From assembly GCA_964639205.1 (NCBI GenBank), contig CAZXCG010000043.1, forward strand, positions 1 to 7,542: 7,542 nt of DNA, read 5' to 3'. Position 1 is the first letter of the stretch. The number at the start of each line of letters is the position of its first letter. The notes under the pieces are model-generated. The model did not search any database, was not told where the DNA came from, and worked only from the letters and a program-made list of their open reading frames with translations. A program made the position numbers and the translations under genes. The stretch comes from CAZXCG01 sp964639205 (GTDB taxonomy: Bacteria; Bacillota; Clostridia; Oscillospirales; Acutalibacteraceae). Positions 1 to 6,788 of this stretch are shown here, one piece after another.

Positions 1-29
1 GTATTTTTTAATTTATTGCACAATTCCTA

Positions 30-58
30 TTGAAAAAGGTTCTTAAAAAAGTTATAAT
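30..58 (+). promoter_or_regulatory. Sigma-A type promoter of the purine operon
   Basis: The -35 box TTGAAA (30-35) and a perfect -10 box TATAAT (53-58) are separated by exactly 17 bp, the optimal spacing for the housekeeping sigma factor. The start of transcription would fall near 64-66, giving a leader of about 65 nt before purE. No purine or guanine riboswitch and no obvious B. subtilis-type PurBox pair is visible around it. The perfect inverted repeat just downstream is the only candidate control element. Boxes and spacing are read directly; the start site is inferred. Confidence 0.85.
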
Positions 59-67
59 GATTAGTGT

Positions 68-97
68 ATTTAAGCTATGGTTTACCATAGCTTAAAT
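68..97. repeat. Perfect inverted repeat in the purE leader (operator or 5' hairpin)
   Basis: The arms at 68-81 (ATTTAAGCTATGGT) and 84-97 are perfect reverse complements of 14 bp around a 2-bp centre. As RNA this folds into a 13-bp stem with a UUUA tetraloop beginning only a few bases after the predicted transcription start. The bases after it (98-113) are T-rich but interrupted by A's, so it is a poor terminator. It lies where a repressor operator would sit (about +3 to +32), or it could be a 5'-terminal mRNA-stabilising hairpin. The ribosome binding site of purE (AGGAG, 117-121) lies outside it. The symmetry is seen; the function is unknown. Confidence 0.8.
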
Positions 98-130
98 GCT
101 TTTAATATTTCTTTGCAGGAGTGAAGCAAA

Positions 131-628
131 ATGAAAAAAGTGGCTGTTATAATGGGCAGCGACAGTGATTTTCCTGTTGTTTCCAAGGCCGTTGTTCAGC
201 TCAAAAAATTCAATGTGCCTTACGAAGTCCGCGTTATCAGCGCGCACCGAACCCCGACCGAGGCGGCCGAGTTCGCCGCCGGTGCAAAGGAAAACGGCTT
301 CGGGGTAATTATAGCCGCTGCCGGAATGGCGGCGCATCTTGCGGGAGTGCTTGCGGCGCACACTACCCTTCCGGTAATAGGAGTTCCGGTAAAATCCTCT
401 AATCTTGACGGGCTCGACGCTTTGCTCGCAACGGTACAAATGCCCACGGGTATTCCCGTTGCAGCCGTTGCCATCGACGGCGCCGCGAACGCGGGTATTC
501 TTGCCGTACAAATGCTGGCGCTCTCGGACGGCGAGCTTGCGCAAAAGCTTGAAGGCTTAAAGCTTGAAATGCGCGCCGGCGTTGCCGAAAAGGACAGAGC
601 AATTCAAGAAAAAGCGGCGCGGCTGTAA
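131..628 (+). CDS. purE: PurE, 5-(carboxyamino)imidazole ribonucleotide mutase (class I)
   Basis: Cytoplasmic purine enzyme that forms 4-carboxy-AIR (CAIR). The class I enzyme rearranges N5-CAIR made by PurK. The 165-aa length is usual for the family. Visible signatures are GSDSD at residues 9-13 (substrate phosphate and carboxylate binding), SAHRTP at 37-42 with the likely catalytic His39, AGMAAHL at 64-70, VQMPTGIPV at 102-110 and GAANAG at 117-122. The usual AAHLPG stretch reads AAHLAG here. The ATG at 131 is preceded by AGGAG (117-121) at good spacing. It is the first gene of the operon, behind the promoter at 30-58, with purM 51 bp downstream. No purK is in the window, so the substrate route (N5-CAIR or direct CO2 use) cannot be settled. 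The motifs resemble class I, not the class II AIR carboxylases. Confidence 0.95.
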   Translation: MKKVAVIMGSDSDFPVVSKAVVQLKKFNVPYEVRVISAHRTPTEAAEFAAGAKENGFGVIIAAAGMAAHLAGVLAAHTTLPVIGVPVKSSNLDGLDALLATVQMPTGIPVAAVAIDGAANAGILAVQMLALSDGELAQKLEGLKLEMRAGVAEKDRAIQEKAARL

Positions 629-679
629 ATTTAAATTTTCCGGTTAAAAATTTATAAAAATAAAAAGGAAGTTTTGCCA

Positions 680-1717
680 ATGAACAGCTTTTCTGAAAGC
701 TATAAAGCGGCGGGCGTTGACGTTACCGCCGGCTACAAAGCGGTTGAGCTTATGCGCGAGCATGTAAAAAGAACCGCAACCGACGGCGTGGTTTCCGGCA
801 TAGGCGGCTTCGGCGGGCTTTTCCGCCCTAATCTTACACAGATGGAGGAGCCCGTACTTGTAAGCGGCACAGACGGCGTGGGAACAAAGCTCAAGCTTGC
901 GTTTTTGCTGAATAAGCACGACACAATAGGAATAGACGCGGTTGCCATGTGCGTAAACGACGTTGTCTGCTGCGGAGCAAAGCCGCTGTTTTTCCTTGAC
1001 TATATTGCCGTGGGCAAAAACGTTCCCGAAAAGGTGGCCGAAATCGTAAAGGGCGTTGCAGACGGCTGCATACAGTCCGGCTGCGCGCTTGTGGGCGGCG
1101 AAACGGCTGAAATGCCCGGCTTTTACCCTGTTGACGAATACGATGTAGCCGGTTTCTGCGTGGGTATAGTGGACAAGCCGAAAATTATTGACGGCTCAAA
1201 GCTTAAAGCCGGAGACGTTTTGATAGGTCTTGCCTCCTCGGGCGTGCATTCAAACGGATTTTCCCTTGTCAGGAAGGTTTTCGGCATAGACGAAAACACC
1301 GTAAGCAATGTTTATCCCGAGCTCGACAAGCCTCTCGGCGAGGCGCTGCTTACTCCCACCAAAATATATGTTAAGCCTGTTTTAGCGCTTACAGAGCAGG
1401 TTGAGGTTAAGGCGATTTCCCACATTACCGGCGGGGGCTTTTACGAAAATATTCCCAGAATGCTTACAGGCGGTCTGAGCGCGAAAATCAAAATAAGCGA
1501 CGTTCCCGTCCCGCCTATATTTAACGTTATTCAAAGAGCCGGCAATATTCCGCAGCGCGATATGTTCAACACCTTCAATATGGGCGTTGGAATGATTTGC
1601 GCCGTTGCCGAACGGGACGCCGAAAAATCGCTTGAAATACTTAAAAACGCGGGCGAAAGCGCTTTTGTTCTCGGTTCTGTTGTTAAAGGCGGCGAAGGAG
1701 TAATACTGGAGCCATGA
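680..1717 (+). CDS. purM: PurM, phosphoribosylformylglycinamidine cyclo-ligase (AIR synthetase)
   Basis: Closes the imidazole ring: FGAM plus ATP gives AIR, ADP and phosphate. At 345 aa it has the standard family length. Motifs in order are GIGGFGGLF (40-48), the nucleotide and metal loop SGTDGVGTKLKLAF (62-75), VNDVVCCGAKPLFFLDY (92-108), VGGETAEMPGFY (138-149), SSGVHSNGFSLVRKV (186-200), HITGGGFYENIPR (248-260) and FNMGVGM (299-305), which together are diagnostic of the PurM/AIRS fold. The ATG at 680 is chosen over an in-frame TTG at 674 because AAGGAAG (665-671) sits about 8 nt before the ATG and too close to the TTG. Its stop overlaps the start of purN by 4 bp (ATGA at 1714-1717), implying translational coupling. 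Confidence 0.96.
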   Translation: MNSFSESYKAAGVDVTAGYKAVELMREHVKRTATDGVVSGIGGFGGLFRPNLTQMEEPVLVSGTDGVGTKLKLAFLLNKHDTIGIDAVAMCVNDVVCCGAKPLFFLDYIAVGKNVPEKVAEIVKGVADGCIQSGCALVGGETAEMPGFYPVDEYDVAGFCVGIVDKPKIIDGSKLKAGDVLIGLASSGVHSNGFSLVRKVFGIDENTVSNVYPELDKPLGEALLTPTKIYVKPVLALTEQVEVKAISHITGGGFYENIPRMLTGGLSAKIKISDVPVPPIFNVIQRAGNIPQRDMFNTFNMGVGMICAVAERDAEKSLEILKNAGESAFVLGSVVKGGEGVILEP

Positions 1718-2340
1718 AAAGGATAGTCGTACTTGTTTCCGGCGGAGGGACAAACCTGCAGGCGCTTATAGACGCACAAAAGTGCGGAAAAATTTCATCC
1801 GGTGAAATAGTCTGCGTTATTTCTTCAAATCCGTCGGCATATGCGCTGGAACGCGCGCATAAGAACGGAATAGAAACACAAATAATTTCCCGCAAAGACT
1901 ATAAAACATTTGAAGAATACGACTCTGCTCTAACCGAGCTGCTGCAGTCGCTGGGCGCGGATTTGGTTGTTTTGGCGGGCTTTATGACAATTTTGGGTTC
2001 AAAGGTCATAAGCGCGTTTGAAAACAGAATAATCAACATTCACCCATCGCTCCTGCCTGCTTTCGGCGGCGAAGGCTTTTACGGTCTTAAAGTGCACCAA
2101 GCCGCTTTGGCAAGGGGCGTAAAGGTAACCGGAGCCACGGCGCATTTTGTAAACGAAATATGCGACGGCGGTCCGATTATTTTGCAGGAAAGCGTCCGCG
2201 TAGAAAACGGCGACACCCCGGAAATACTTCAAAAGCGGGTTATGGAGCAAGCGGAGTGGCAGATCCTGCCGAAGGCCGTCGCTCTGTTCTGCGAAGATAA
2301 AATAGAGGTAAAGGAAAATAAAACGAGGATTCTTAAATAA
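1714..2340 (+). CDS. purN: PurN, phosphoribosylglycinamide formyltransferase (10-formyl-THF dependent)
   Basis: Transfers a formyl group from 10-formyl-THF to GAR, giving FGAR. The 208-aa protein begins with the nucleotide-binding loop VSGGGTNLQALID (8-20). The catalytic triad can be assigned by alignment with E. coli PurN: Asn108 and His110 in INIHPSLLP (107-115), and Asp151 in ICDGGPIILQ (149-158). LAGFMTILG (87-95) and GATAHFV (140-146) are further family hallmarks. AFGGEGFYGLKVHQAAL (116-132) is the form common in Firmicutes. The ATG lies inside the end of purM in an ATGA overlap, so the two are probably translationally coupled. It makes the operon folate-dependent; no formate-dependent PurT is seen here. 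Confidence 0.96.
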   Translation: MKRIVVLVSGGGTNLQALIDAQKCGKISSGEIVCVISSNPSAYALERAHKNGIETQIISRKDYKTFEEYDSALTELLQSLGADLVVLAGFMTILGSKVISAFENRIINIHPSLLPAFGGEGFYGLKVHQAALARGVKVTGATAHFVNEICDGGPIILQESVRVENGDTPEILQKRVMEQAEWQILPKAVALFCEDKIEVKENKTRILK

Positions 2341-2355
2341 AGGAGTTAATATAAT

Positions 2356-3069
2356 ATGAAAGCTGTTTCATTATTTGAAAATGTAAACAAAAATACTTAT
2401 CCCGGCAGGGGTATTGTAATAGGAAAATCCTCAGACGGAAAAAATGCCGTTATCGCCTATTTTATAATGGGCAGAAGCGAAAACAGCCGCAACCGCGTAT
2501 TTGTCGCCGACGGCGACGGTATACGCACAAAAGCTTTCGACGAAAGCAAGCTTGTTGACCCGTCGCTTATTATATATTCTCCGGTACGGGTACTCGGAAA
2601 CAAAACCATTGTAACAAACGGCGACCAGACCGACACGATATACGAGCTTATGAATCAGCAGCTGACATTTGAACAGTCGCTGCGCGGGCGTGAGTTTGAG
2701 CCGGACGCTCCGAATTATACTCCCCGCATTTCGGGCATTGTAAAATGTTCGGACGGCAAAATGAACTATGCTCTGTCAATCCTTAAAAGCGCAAACGGGA
2801 ACCCCGAAAGCTGCGAGCGCAATACCTTTTCATACAAAACTCCCCTAAACGGGCAGGGGCGTTTCATTCACACCTATATGGGCGACGGAAATCCGCTTCC
2901 GAGCTTTGAGGGAGAGCCCACCTTGGTTGAAATAGGCAGCGAAGCTATAGACATATTCGCAGATAAGCTTTGGGAAAGTCTTAACGAAGAAAATAAGGTT
3001 TCGCTTTTTGTACGCTACATAAATATTCAAACAGGCGAAGCGTCTTCAAAGATCATAAACAAAAATTAA
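2356..3069 (+). CDS. purO: PurO-type IMP cyclohydrolase
   Basis: Predicted to close the second ring, converting FAICAR to IMP, the last step of the pathway. The 237-aa protein resembles the archaeal PurO family (Pfam IMP_cyclohyd): YPGRGIVIG (15-23), an Arg/Ser-rich substrate stretch MGRSENSRNRVF (38-49), the characteristic TNGDQTDTI (87-95) and YTPRISGIV (121-129). It shows nothing of the N-terminal cyclohydrolase domain (MGS-like fold) of bifunctional PurH. It starts at ATG 2356 behind AGGAG (2341-2345), 15 bp after purN. The formyltransferase follows 28 bp later. That pairing strongly supports the assignment, because the neighbour lacks a cyclohydrolase half. It is somewhat longer than archaeal PurO (about 200 aa). 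The symbol purO is borrowed from archaea; annotations of bacterial homologues often give no symbol. Confidence 0.88.
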   Translation: MKAVSLFENVNKNTYPGRGIVIGKSSDGKNAVIAYFIMGRSENSRNRVFVADGDGIRTKAFDESKLVDPSLIIYSPVRVLGNKTIVTNGDQTDTIYELMNQQLTFEQSLRGREFEPDAPNYTPRISGIVKCSDGKMNYALSILKSANGNPESCERNTFSYKTPLNGQGRFIHTYMGDGNPLPSFEGEPTLVEIGSEAIDIFADKLWESLNEENKVSLFVRYINIQTGEASSKIINKN

Positions 3070-3097
3070 ATCACCTTTGAAAGGAGAGGAAGCCATA

Positions 3098-4276
3098 ATG
3101 AACGATTTACTGTTAAAATACGGCTGCAACCCTAACCAGAAGCCGTCAAAAATCTTTATGAAGGACGGCTCCGACCTGCCGATCGAGGTTCTCAACGGCA
3201 AGCCCGGATACATCAACTTTTTAGACGCGTTCAACAGCTGGCAGCTTGTAAAGGAGCTTAAATCCGCAACGGATCTGCCCTCCGCCGCATCTTTTAAGCA
3301 CGTAAGTCCGGCAGGCGCCGCCGTAGCCGGCGAGCTTTCGGACACTCTTAAAAAAATATATTTTGTAGACGATTTGGAGCTTTCCCCCATTGCCGCCGCT
3401 TATGCAAAGGCGCGCGGGGCGGACAGAATGTCCTCATACGGCGATTGGGTCGCTCTTTCCGATACTTGCGACGTTCAAACCGCAAGGCTGCTCAAACGCG
3501 AGGTTTCCGACGGCATCATTGCGCCCGATTACACCCCCGAAGCGCTCGAAATTTTAAAGTCAAAGCGCAAGGGAACATATAATGTTGTAAAAATAGATCC
3601 CGGCTATTCTCCGGCACCCGTAGAGCATAAGGACGTTTACGGCGTTACCTTTCAGCAGGGCAGAAACGAGCTTGCAATAAACAGAGAAATGCTTGCCCGT
3701 AATATAGTAACCGAAAACAAAAACTTCCCCGAAAGTGCAAAAACGGATTTGCTCATAGCACTAATCACACTTAAATATACCCAGTCAAACTCAGTGTGCT
3801 ACGCGAAGGGCGGTCAGGCTATAGGCGTGGGTGCGGGTCAGCAGTCGCGCATTCACTGCACCAGACTCGCAGGCAACAAAGCGGACGTTTGGTATCTGCG
3901 CCAGCATCCGAAGGTGCTTGCTCTTCCGTTTGTCGACAATATCCGCCGACCGGACCGAGACAACACCATCGACGTTTATATTTCCGATGATTACGAAGAC
4001 GTTCTTGCCGACGGAGTATGGGAACAGTTTTTCAAGGTAAAACCGGAACCGCTTACCCGCGAGGAAAAGAAAGCGTGGCTTGCCACTCTCAGCGGCGTAA
4101 GCCTCGGCTCCGACGCTTTCTTCCCGTTTGGTGATAACATAGAGCGCGCAAAGCGTTCGGGAGTAGAATATATAGCTCAGCCCGGCGGCTCCATACGCGA
4201 CGACAACGTAATTGAAACCTGCAACAGATACTCAATTGCAATGTGCTTTACCGGAGTACGTCTGTTCCACCACTGA
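3098..4276 (+). CDS. purH: AICAR formyltransferase, stand-alone (C-terminal domain of PurH/ATIC)
   Basis: Transfers a formyl group from 10-formyl-THF to AICAR, giving FAICAR. The 392-aa protein equals only the transformylase half of the roughly 520-590-aa bifunctional PurH/ATIC. It starts directly with LLKYGCNPNQ (4-13), the family's first formyltransferase motif. The catalytic Lys67-His68 lies in ASFKHVSPAGAAV (64-76). Other blocks are RGADRMSSYGD (106-116), KREVSDGIIAP (133-143), KYTQSNSVCYAKGGQ (226-240), GAGQQSRIHCTRLAG (245-259) and FFPFGDN (341-347), ending in RLFHH (388-392). Several blocks and the C-terminus match animal ATIC more closely than E. coli-type PurH, judged from memory. 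The ATG at 3098 is chosen over a TTG at 3077 because AAGGAGAGGA (3081-3090) lies between them and serves the ATG. The missing cyclohydrolase is supplied by the gene just upstream. Confidence 0.93.
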   Translation: MNDLLLKYGCNPNQKPSKIFMKDGSDLPIEVLNGKPGYINFLDAFNSWQLVKELKSATDLPSAASFKHVSPAGAAVAGELSDTLKKIYFVDDLELSPIAAAYAKARGADRMSSYGDWVALSDTCDVQTARLLKREVSDGIIAPDYTPEALEILKSKRKGTYNVVKIDPGYSPAPVEHKDVYGVTFQQGRNELAINREMLARNIVTENKNFPESAKTDLLIALITLKYTQSNSVCYAKGGQAIGVGAGQQSRIHCTRLAGNKADVWYLRQHPKVLALPFVDNIRRPDRDNTIDVYISDDYEDVLADGVWEQFFKVKPEPLTREEKKAWLATLSGVSLGSDAFFPFGDNIERAKRSGVEYIAQPGGSIRDDNVIETCNRYSIAMCFTGVRLFHH

Positions 4277-4309
4277 TTAAAACTCCGTTCGGTGAAAGGA
4301 AAGTTGAAA

Positions 4310-5569
4310 ATGAACATCTTAATGGTAGGCTCCGGCGGCAGAGAACACGCCTTGATAAAAAAGCTTTTACAAAGTCCAAAAACAAAAAAAATATATTGCG
4401 CGCCCGGTAACGGCGGCATTTCCTGCGACGCAGAGATTGCGGATATTTCCGCTATGGACATTGAAGGGATTGTTTCGTTTGCAAAAGAAAACGACGTTAA
4501 CCTTGTATTTGTAGCTCCCGACGATCCGCTTGCCGCGGGTATGGTTGACGCTCTTGAAAAAGAGGGAATCAGGGCTTTCGGTCCGCGTGCTGACGCCGCT
4601 GTTATTGAAGCGTCCAAGGTTTTTTCAAAAAACCTTATGAAAAAATACAATATTCCCACCGCCGCTTACGAGGTGTTCAGCGATTCAAAGGCGGCGCTCG
4701 AATATATAGAAAGCAAGCAAACCGCTCCCATTGTTGTTAAGGCGGACGGGCTTGCTTTGGGGAAGGGCGTGCTTATCTGCCAGACTGTGGAAGAAGCAAA
4801 GCAGGCTGTTCACACTATTATGGATGACAAAAAGTTCGGAAACTCCGGCAACAGTATTGTTATTGAAGAATTCCTGACAGGCCCCGAGGTTTCCGTGCTT
4901 GCGTTTACCGACGGCAAATGCATTAAGCCTATGGTAAGCTCGAAGGATCACAAGCGGGCTCTCGACGGCGACAGGGGTCTTAATACCGGCGGTATGGGCA
5001 CAATAAGTCCCAATCCGTTTTATACGGACGAAATAGCCGGCGAATGTATGGAAAAAATATTTATACCTACAATTAACGCCATGAACGCCGAGGGGCGGCC
5101 GTTTAAGGGCTGCCTGTATTTCGGGCTTATGCTTACCCCAAAAGGTCCCAAAGTTATAGAATACAACGCCCGCTTCGGCGACCCCGAAGCTCAGGTGGTG
5201 CTGCCCAGACTCAAAACCGATTTGGTTGACATTTGCGAGGCAATTATAGACGAGAGACTTTCAGAGATTGAAATAGAATGGGAAAGCGGCGCCGCCGCCT
5301 GCGTGGTTATTGCAAGCGGAGGGTACCCCGAATCCTACAAAAAAGGTATGGAAATCTTCGGTCTGGACGAAAACGGACAGGTAGACGGCGCGGTTGTCTA
5401 CCACGCGGGAACTCTCCTGCGCGGCGGAAAATTCTACACTAACGGCGGGCGTGTGCTCGGTGTGACCGCAAAAGCGGAATCGCCGGAAAAGGCTCTTGAA
5501 AAAGCATATGCCGCGGTGGAAAAAATCAGATTTGACGGCGCTCATTACCGCCGTGATATTGGCAAATGA
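4310..5569 (+). CDS. purD: PurD, phosphoribosylamine-glycine ligase (GAR synthetase)
   Basis: ATP-grasp ligase joining 5-phosphoribosylamine and glycine to make GAR. At 419 aa it has the usual length. The N-terminal domain starts with VGSGGREHAL (6-15) and has CAPGNGG (30-36) and FVAPDDPLAAG (67-77). The ATP-grasp core shows VVKADGLALGKGV (142-154), IEEFLTGPEVS (185-195), DHKRALDGDRGLNTGGMG (213-230), FKGCLYFGLM (265-274) and the metal-binding end IEYNARFGDPE (283-293). The C-terminal domain follows. The ATG at 4310 is preferred over a GTG at 4292 because AAAGGA (4295-4300) is placed 9 nt before the ATG. It is 33 bp after the AICAR formyltransferase, in the same operon. No defect is seen. Confidence 0.96.
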   Translation: MNILMVGSGGREHALIKKLLQSPKTKKIYCAPGNGGISCDAEIADISAMDIEGIVSFAKENDVNLVFVAPDDPLAAGMVDALEKEGIRAFGPRADAAVIEASKVFSKNLMKKYNIPTAAYEVFSDSKAALEYIESKQTAPIVVKADGLALGKGVLICQTVEEAKQAVHTIMDDKKFGNSGNSIVIEEFLTGPEVSVLAFTDGKCIKPMVSSKDHKRALDGDRGLNTGGMGTISPNPFYTDEIAGECMEKIFIPTINAMNAEGRPFKGCLYFGLMLTPKGPKVIEYNARFGDPEAQVVLPRLKTDLVDICEAIIDERLSEIEIEWESGAAACVVIASGGYPESYKKGMEIFGLDENGQVDGAVVYHAGTLLRGGKFYTNGGRVLGVTAKAESPEKALEKAYAAVEKIRFDGAHYRRDIGK

Positions 5570-5619
5570 ACCAACAAACTCTTTAAGTTAAATTTTGCAA
5601 AGTGCTGCGGGGTAAGCAA

Positions 5620-6222
5620 ATGAGCTTTTTTCAAAACGCCTGCAAGCCGGTCGGCTTTATGGGCTCGCTTATACTTAAAAAAATGAACGTCGGACATTCA
5701 AGGCTTTCGCTATGGGCGTTTGAACAGATCGATTTTAACGGGCGGGAAAAGGCTCTCGACGTCGGCTGCGGCGGCGGGGCAAATTTGCTCAGGTTGCTCG
5801 GCTTCTGTCCGCAGGGATATGTCTGCGGCATTGATTATTCGGAAAAAAGCGTTGCCGTAAGCAAAAAAAATACAGCCGCCTATCTTGGCAGACGCTGTGA
5901 GGTTAAACACGGCGACGCGGCCAATCTGCCCTTTGCCGATGGAAGCTTTGACCTTATAACCGCGTTTGAAACAGTCTACTTTTGGCAGAACGTTCAAAAG
6001 GGCTTCGAGGAAGCGGCGCGAACGCTCAAGCATGGAGGTCGCTTTATGGTATGCTGCGAGGCGTGCGAGCCCGACCCGGAGCTTACAGGCAAAATAAAGG
6101 GAATGACAATTTACAGCGCTGAGGAAATTGAAAATTTTATGCGCCAAAGCGGTCTGTCGGTTAAAAAGAGCGTCCGCAAGGAAAACAGCGGCTGGATCTG
6201 CATTATAGGCGAAAAACCGTAA
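5620..6222 (+). CDS. Class I SAM-dependent methyltransferase, substrate unknown
   Basis: A 200-aa Rossmann-fold methyltransferase of the Methyltransf_11 type. Motif I is LDVGCGGGA (46-54), binding SAM. The acidic residue after beta 2 is Asp72 in GIDYSEKSV (70-78). GDAANLPF (98-105) is the adenine-binding Asp-Ala region and SFDLITAFETVYFW (109-122) is motif IV. RTLKHGGRFMV (134-144) is the post-motif and helix region. The N-terminus KPVGFMGSLILKKMNVGHS (9-27) resembles a lineage-specific head seen in Clostridia homologues. The ATG at 5620 is preceded by a weak site (GGGG, 5609-5612); a GTG at 5602 in the same frame is possible. It lies 50 bp after purD with no terminator between, so it is probably cotranscribed, but nothing visible links it chemically to purines. 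Substrate class (small molecule, lipid, RNA) cannot be decided. Confidence 0.85.
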   Translation: MSFFQNACKPVGFMGSLILKKMNVGHSRLSLWAFEQIDFNGREKALDVGCGGGANLLRLLGFCPQGYVCGIDYSEKSVAVSKKNTAAYLGRRCEVKHGDAANLPFADGSFDLITAFETVYFWQNVQKGFEEAARTLKHGGRFMVCCEACEPDPELTGKIKGMTIYSAEEIENFMRQSGLSVKKSVRKENSGWICIIGEKP

Positions 6223-6235
6223 AAATTGAATTAAA

Positions 6236-6280
6236 CAAAAACAGACGACCACACCCTGTCCTGCGGTCGTCTGTTTTTTT
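6236..6280. terminator. Bidirectional intrinsic terminator between convergent units
   Basis: A perfect 10-bp stem, ACAGACGACC (6241-6250) with GGTCGTCTGT (6265-6274), encloses a 14-nt loop. It is followed by T's through 6280 and preceded by A's (6236-6240), which also serve as a T-run on the other strand. It ends the purine operon/methyltransferase transcript on the + strand and can also end the folT-DUF523 transcript on the - strand, whose stop codon is at 6315-6317. Confidence 0.92.
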
Positions 6281-6314
6281 AATGGCTTTGGGAAAGCTAT
6301 GCGCTGACCGGCAA

Positions 6315-6773
6315 TCAGTCCGCGCAATCAATGTCAAACGCTCCGTCCGCAAGCGCGGCAACCTCGCTTTCTCCTAAAACCCTGATTCCGTTTTTCTTCA
6401 GCAGCGCCGCTGTAATTCCGTCGCCGTCGGTGAGGCCGCCGTCAAAAAGTCCGTTGTGTATTTTTCCGCTGCCGCATGAGGGGCTCTTCTCCTTTAAAAC
6501 GGCTATATCGCAGGACAACAGCTTTGCAAGATGCAGCGCTGCCTCGGCTCCGCGGTGATACTGTTCGGTCACATTCGCTCCGCCGCGCAGGAACACCTGA
6601 CCGTCGAGTATTTCACCCGGTTCGCGCGGAATCGGCAATCCGCCGTAGCATTCCGGACAAACCGGTATAAGGCTGAAGCGCTCTTTAAGCCGAATAACCT
6701 CGGGCGACGGCTTGCATTTTCCGTCATACCTGCAACAAACCCCCAGCAAGCAGGCGCTTACAAGAATATTCAT
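6315..6773 (-). CDS. DUF523 family protein, TudS-like (probable Fe-S desulfurase)
   Basis: A 152-aa single-domain member of DUF523. Hallmarks are SACLLG (6-11) with RYDGKCK (15-21), PVCPECYGGLPIPR (37-50) and LKEKSPSCGSGKIHNG (93-108), followed by DGDGITAALLKKNGI (116-130). Family members studied as TudS (thiouracil desulfurase) bind a [4Fe-4S] cluster through three conserved cysteines; the best candidates here are Cys8, Cys39 (or Cys42) and Cys100. The protein is Cys-rich beyond that (Cys13, 14, 20, 88, 150). AGGGAG (6787-6782 on the - strand) provides a good ribosome site for the ATG at 6773. It lies 15 bp downstream of folT, so it is the second gene of the riboswitch-controlled unit. The family assignment is firm; the substrate (thiouracil, another thio-base, or something else) is inference. 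Confidence 0.88.
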   Translation of the reverse strand: MNILVSACLLGVCCRYDGKCKPSPEVIRLKERFSLIPVCPECYGGLPIPREPGEILDGQVFLRGGANVTEQYHRGAEAALHLAKLLSCDIAVLKEKSPSCGSGKIHNGLFDGGLTDGDGITAALLKKNGIRVLGESEVAALADGAFDIDCAD

Positions 6774-6788
6774 TTTAAACTCCCTCCG

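Noticed and set aside
68..113. The leader palindrome as an intrinsic terminator
   Set aside because: The stem is AU-rich towards its base and is followed by an interrupted stretch with several A's instead of a U-run; it also lies just after a strong promoter with no upstream gene visible.
1..130. Guanine/adenine riboswitch or PurBox in front of purE
   Set aside because: None of the conserved purine-aptamer loop sequences nor a PurBox pair was found; the leader after the predicted start is also too short (about 65 nt) for the aptamer plus a platform.
92..544. A 150-codon - strand frame opposite purE
   Set aside because: Shadow of purE; it extends into the palindrome and leader, and no ribosome site or domain supports it.
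629..679. An internal promoter or small gene between purE and purM
   Set aside because: The 51 bp are AT-rich and hold the purM ribosome site, but there is no paired -35/-10 or start-stop frame to support either.
5710..6327. A 205-codon open frame on the - strand opposite the methyltransferase
   Set aside because: It is antisense to a gene with clear SAM-binding motifs, crosses the terminator hairpin at 6236-6280, and its translation shows no recognisable domain.
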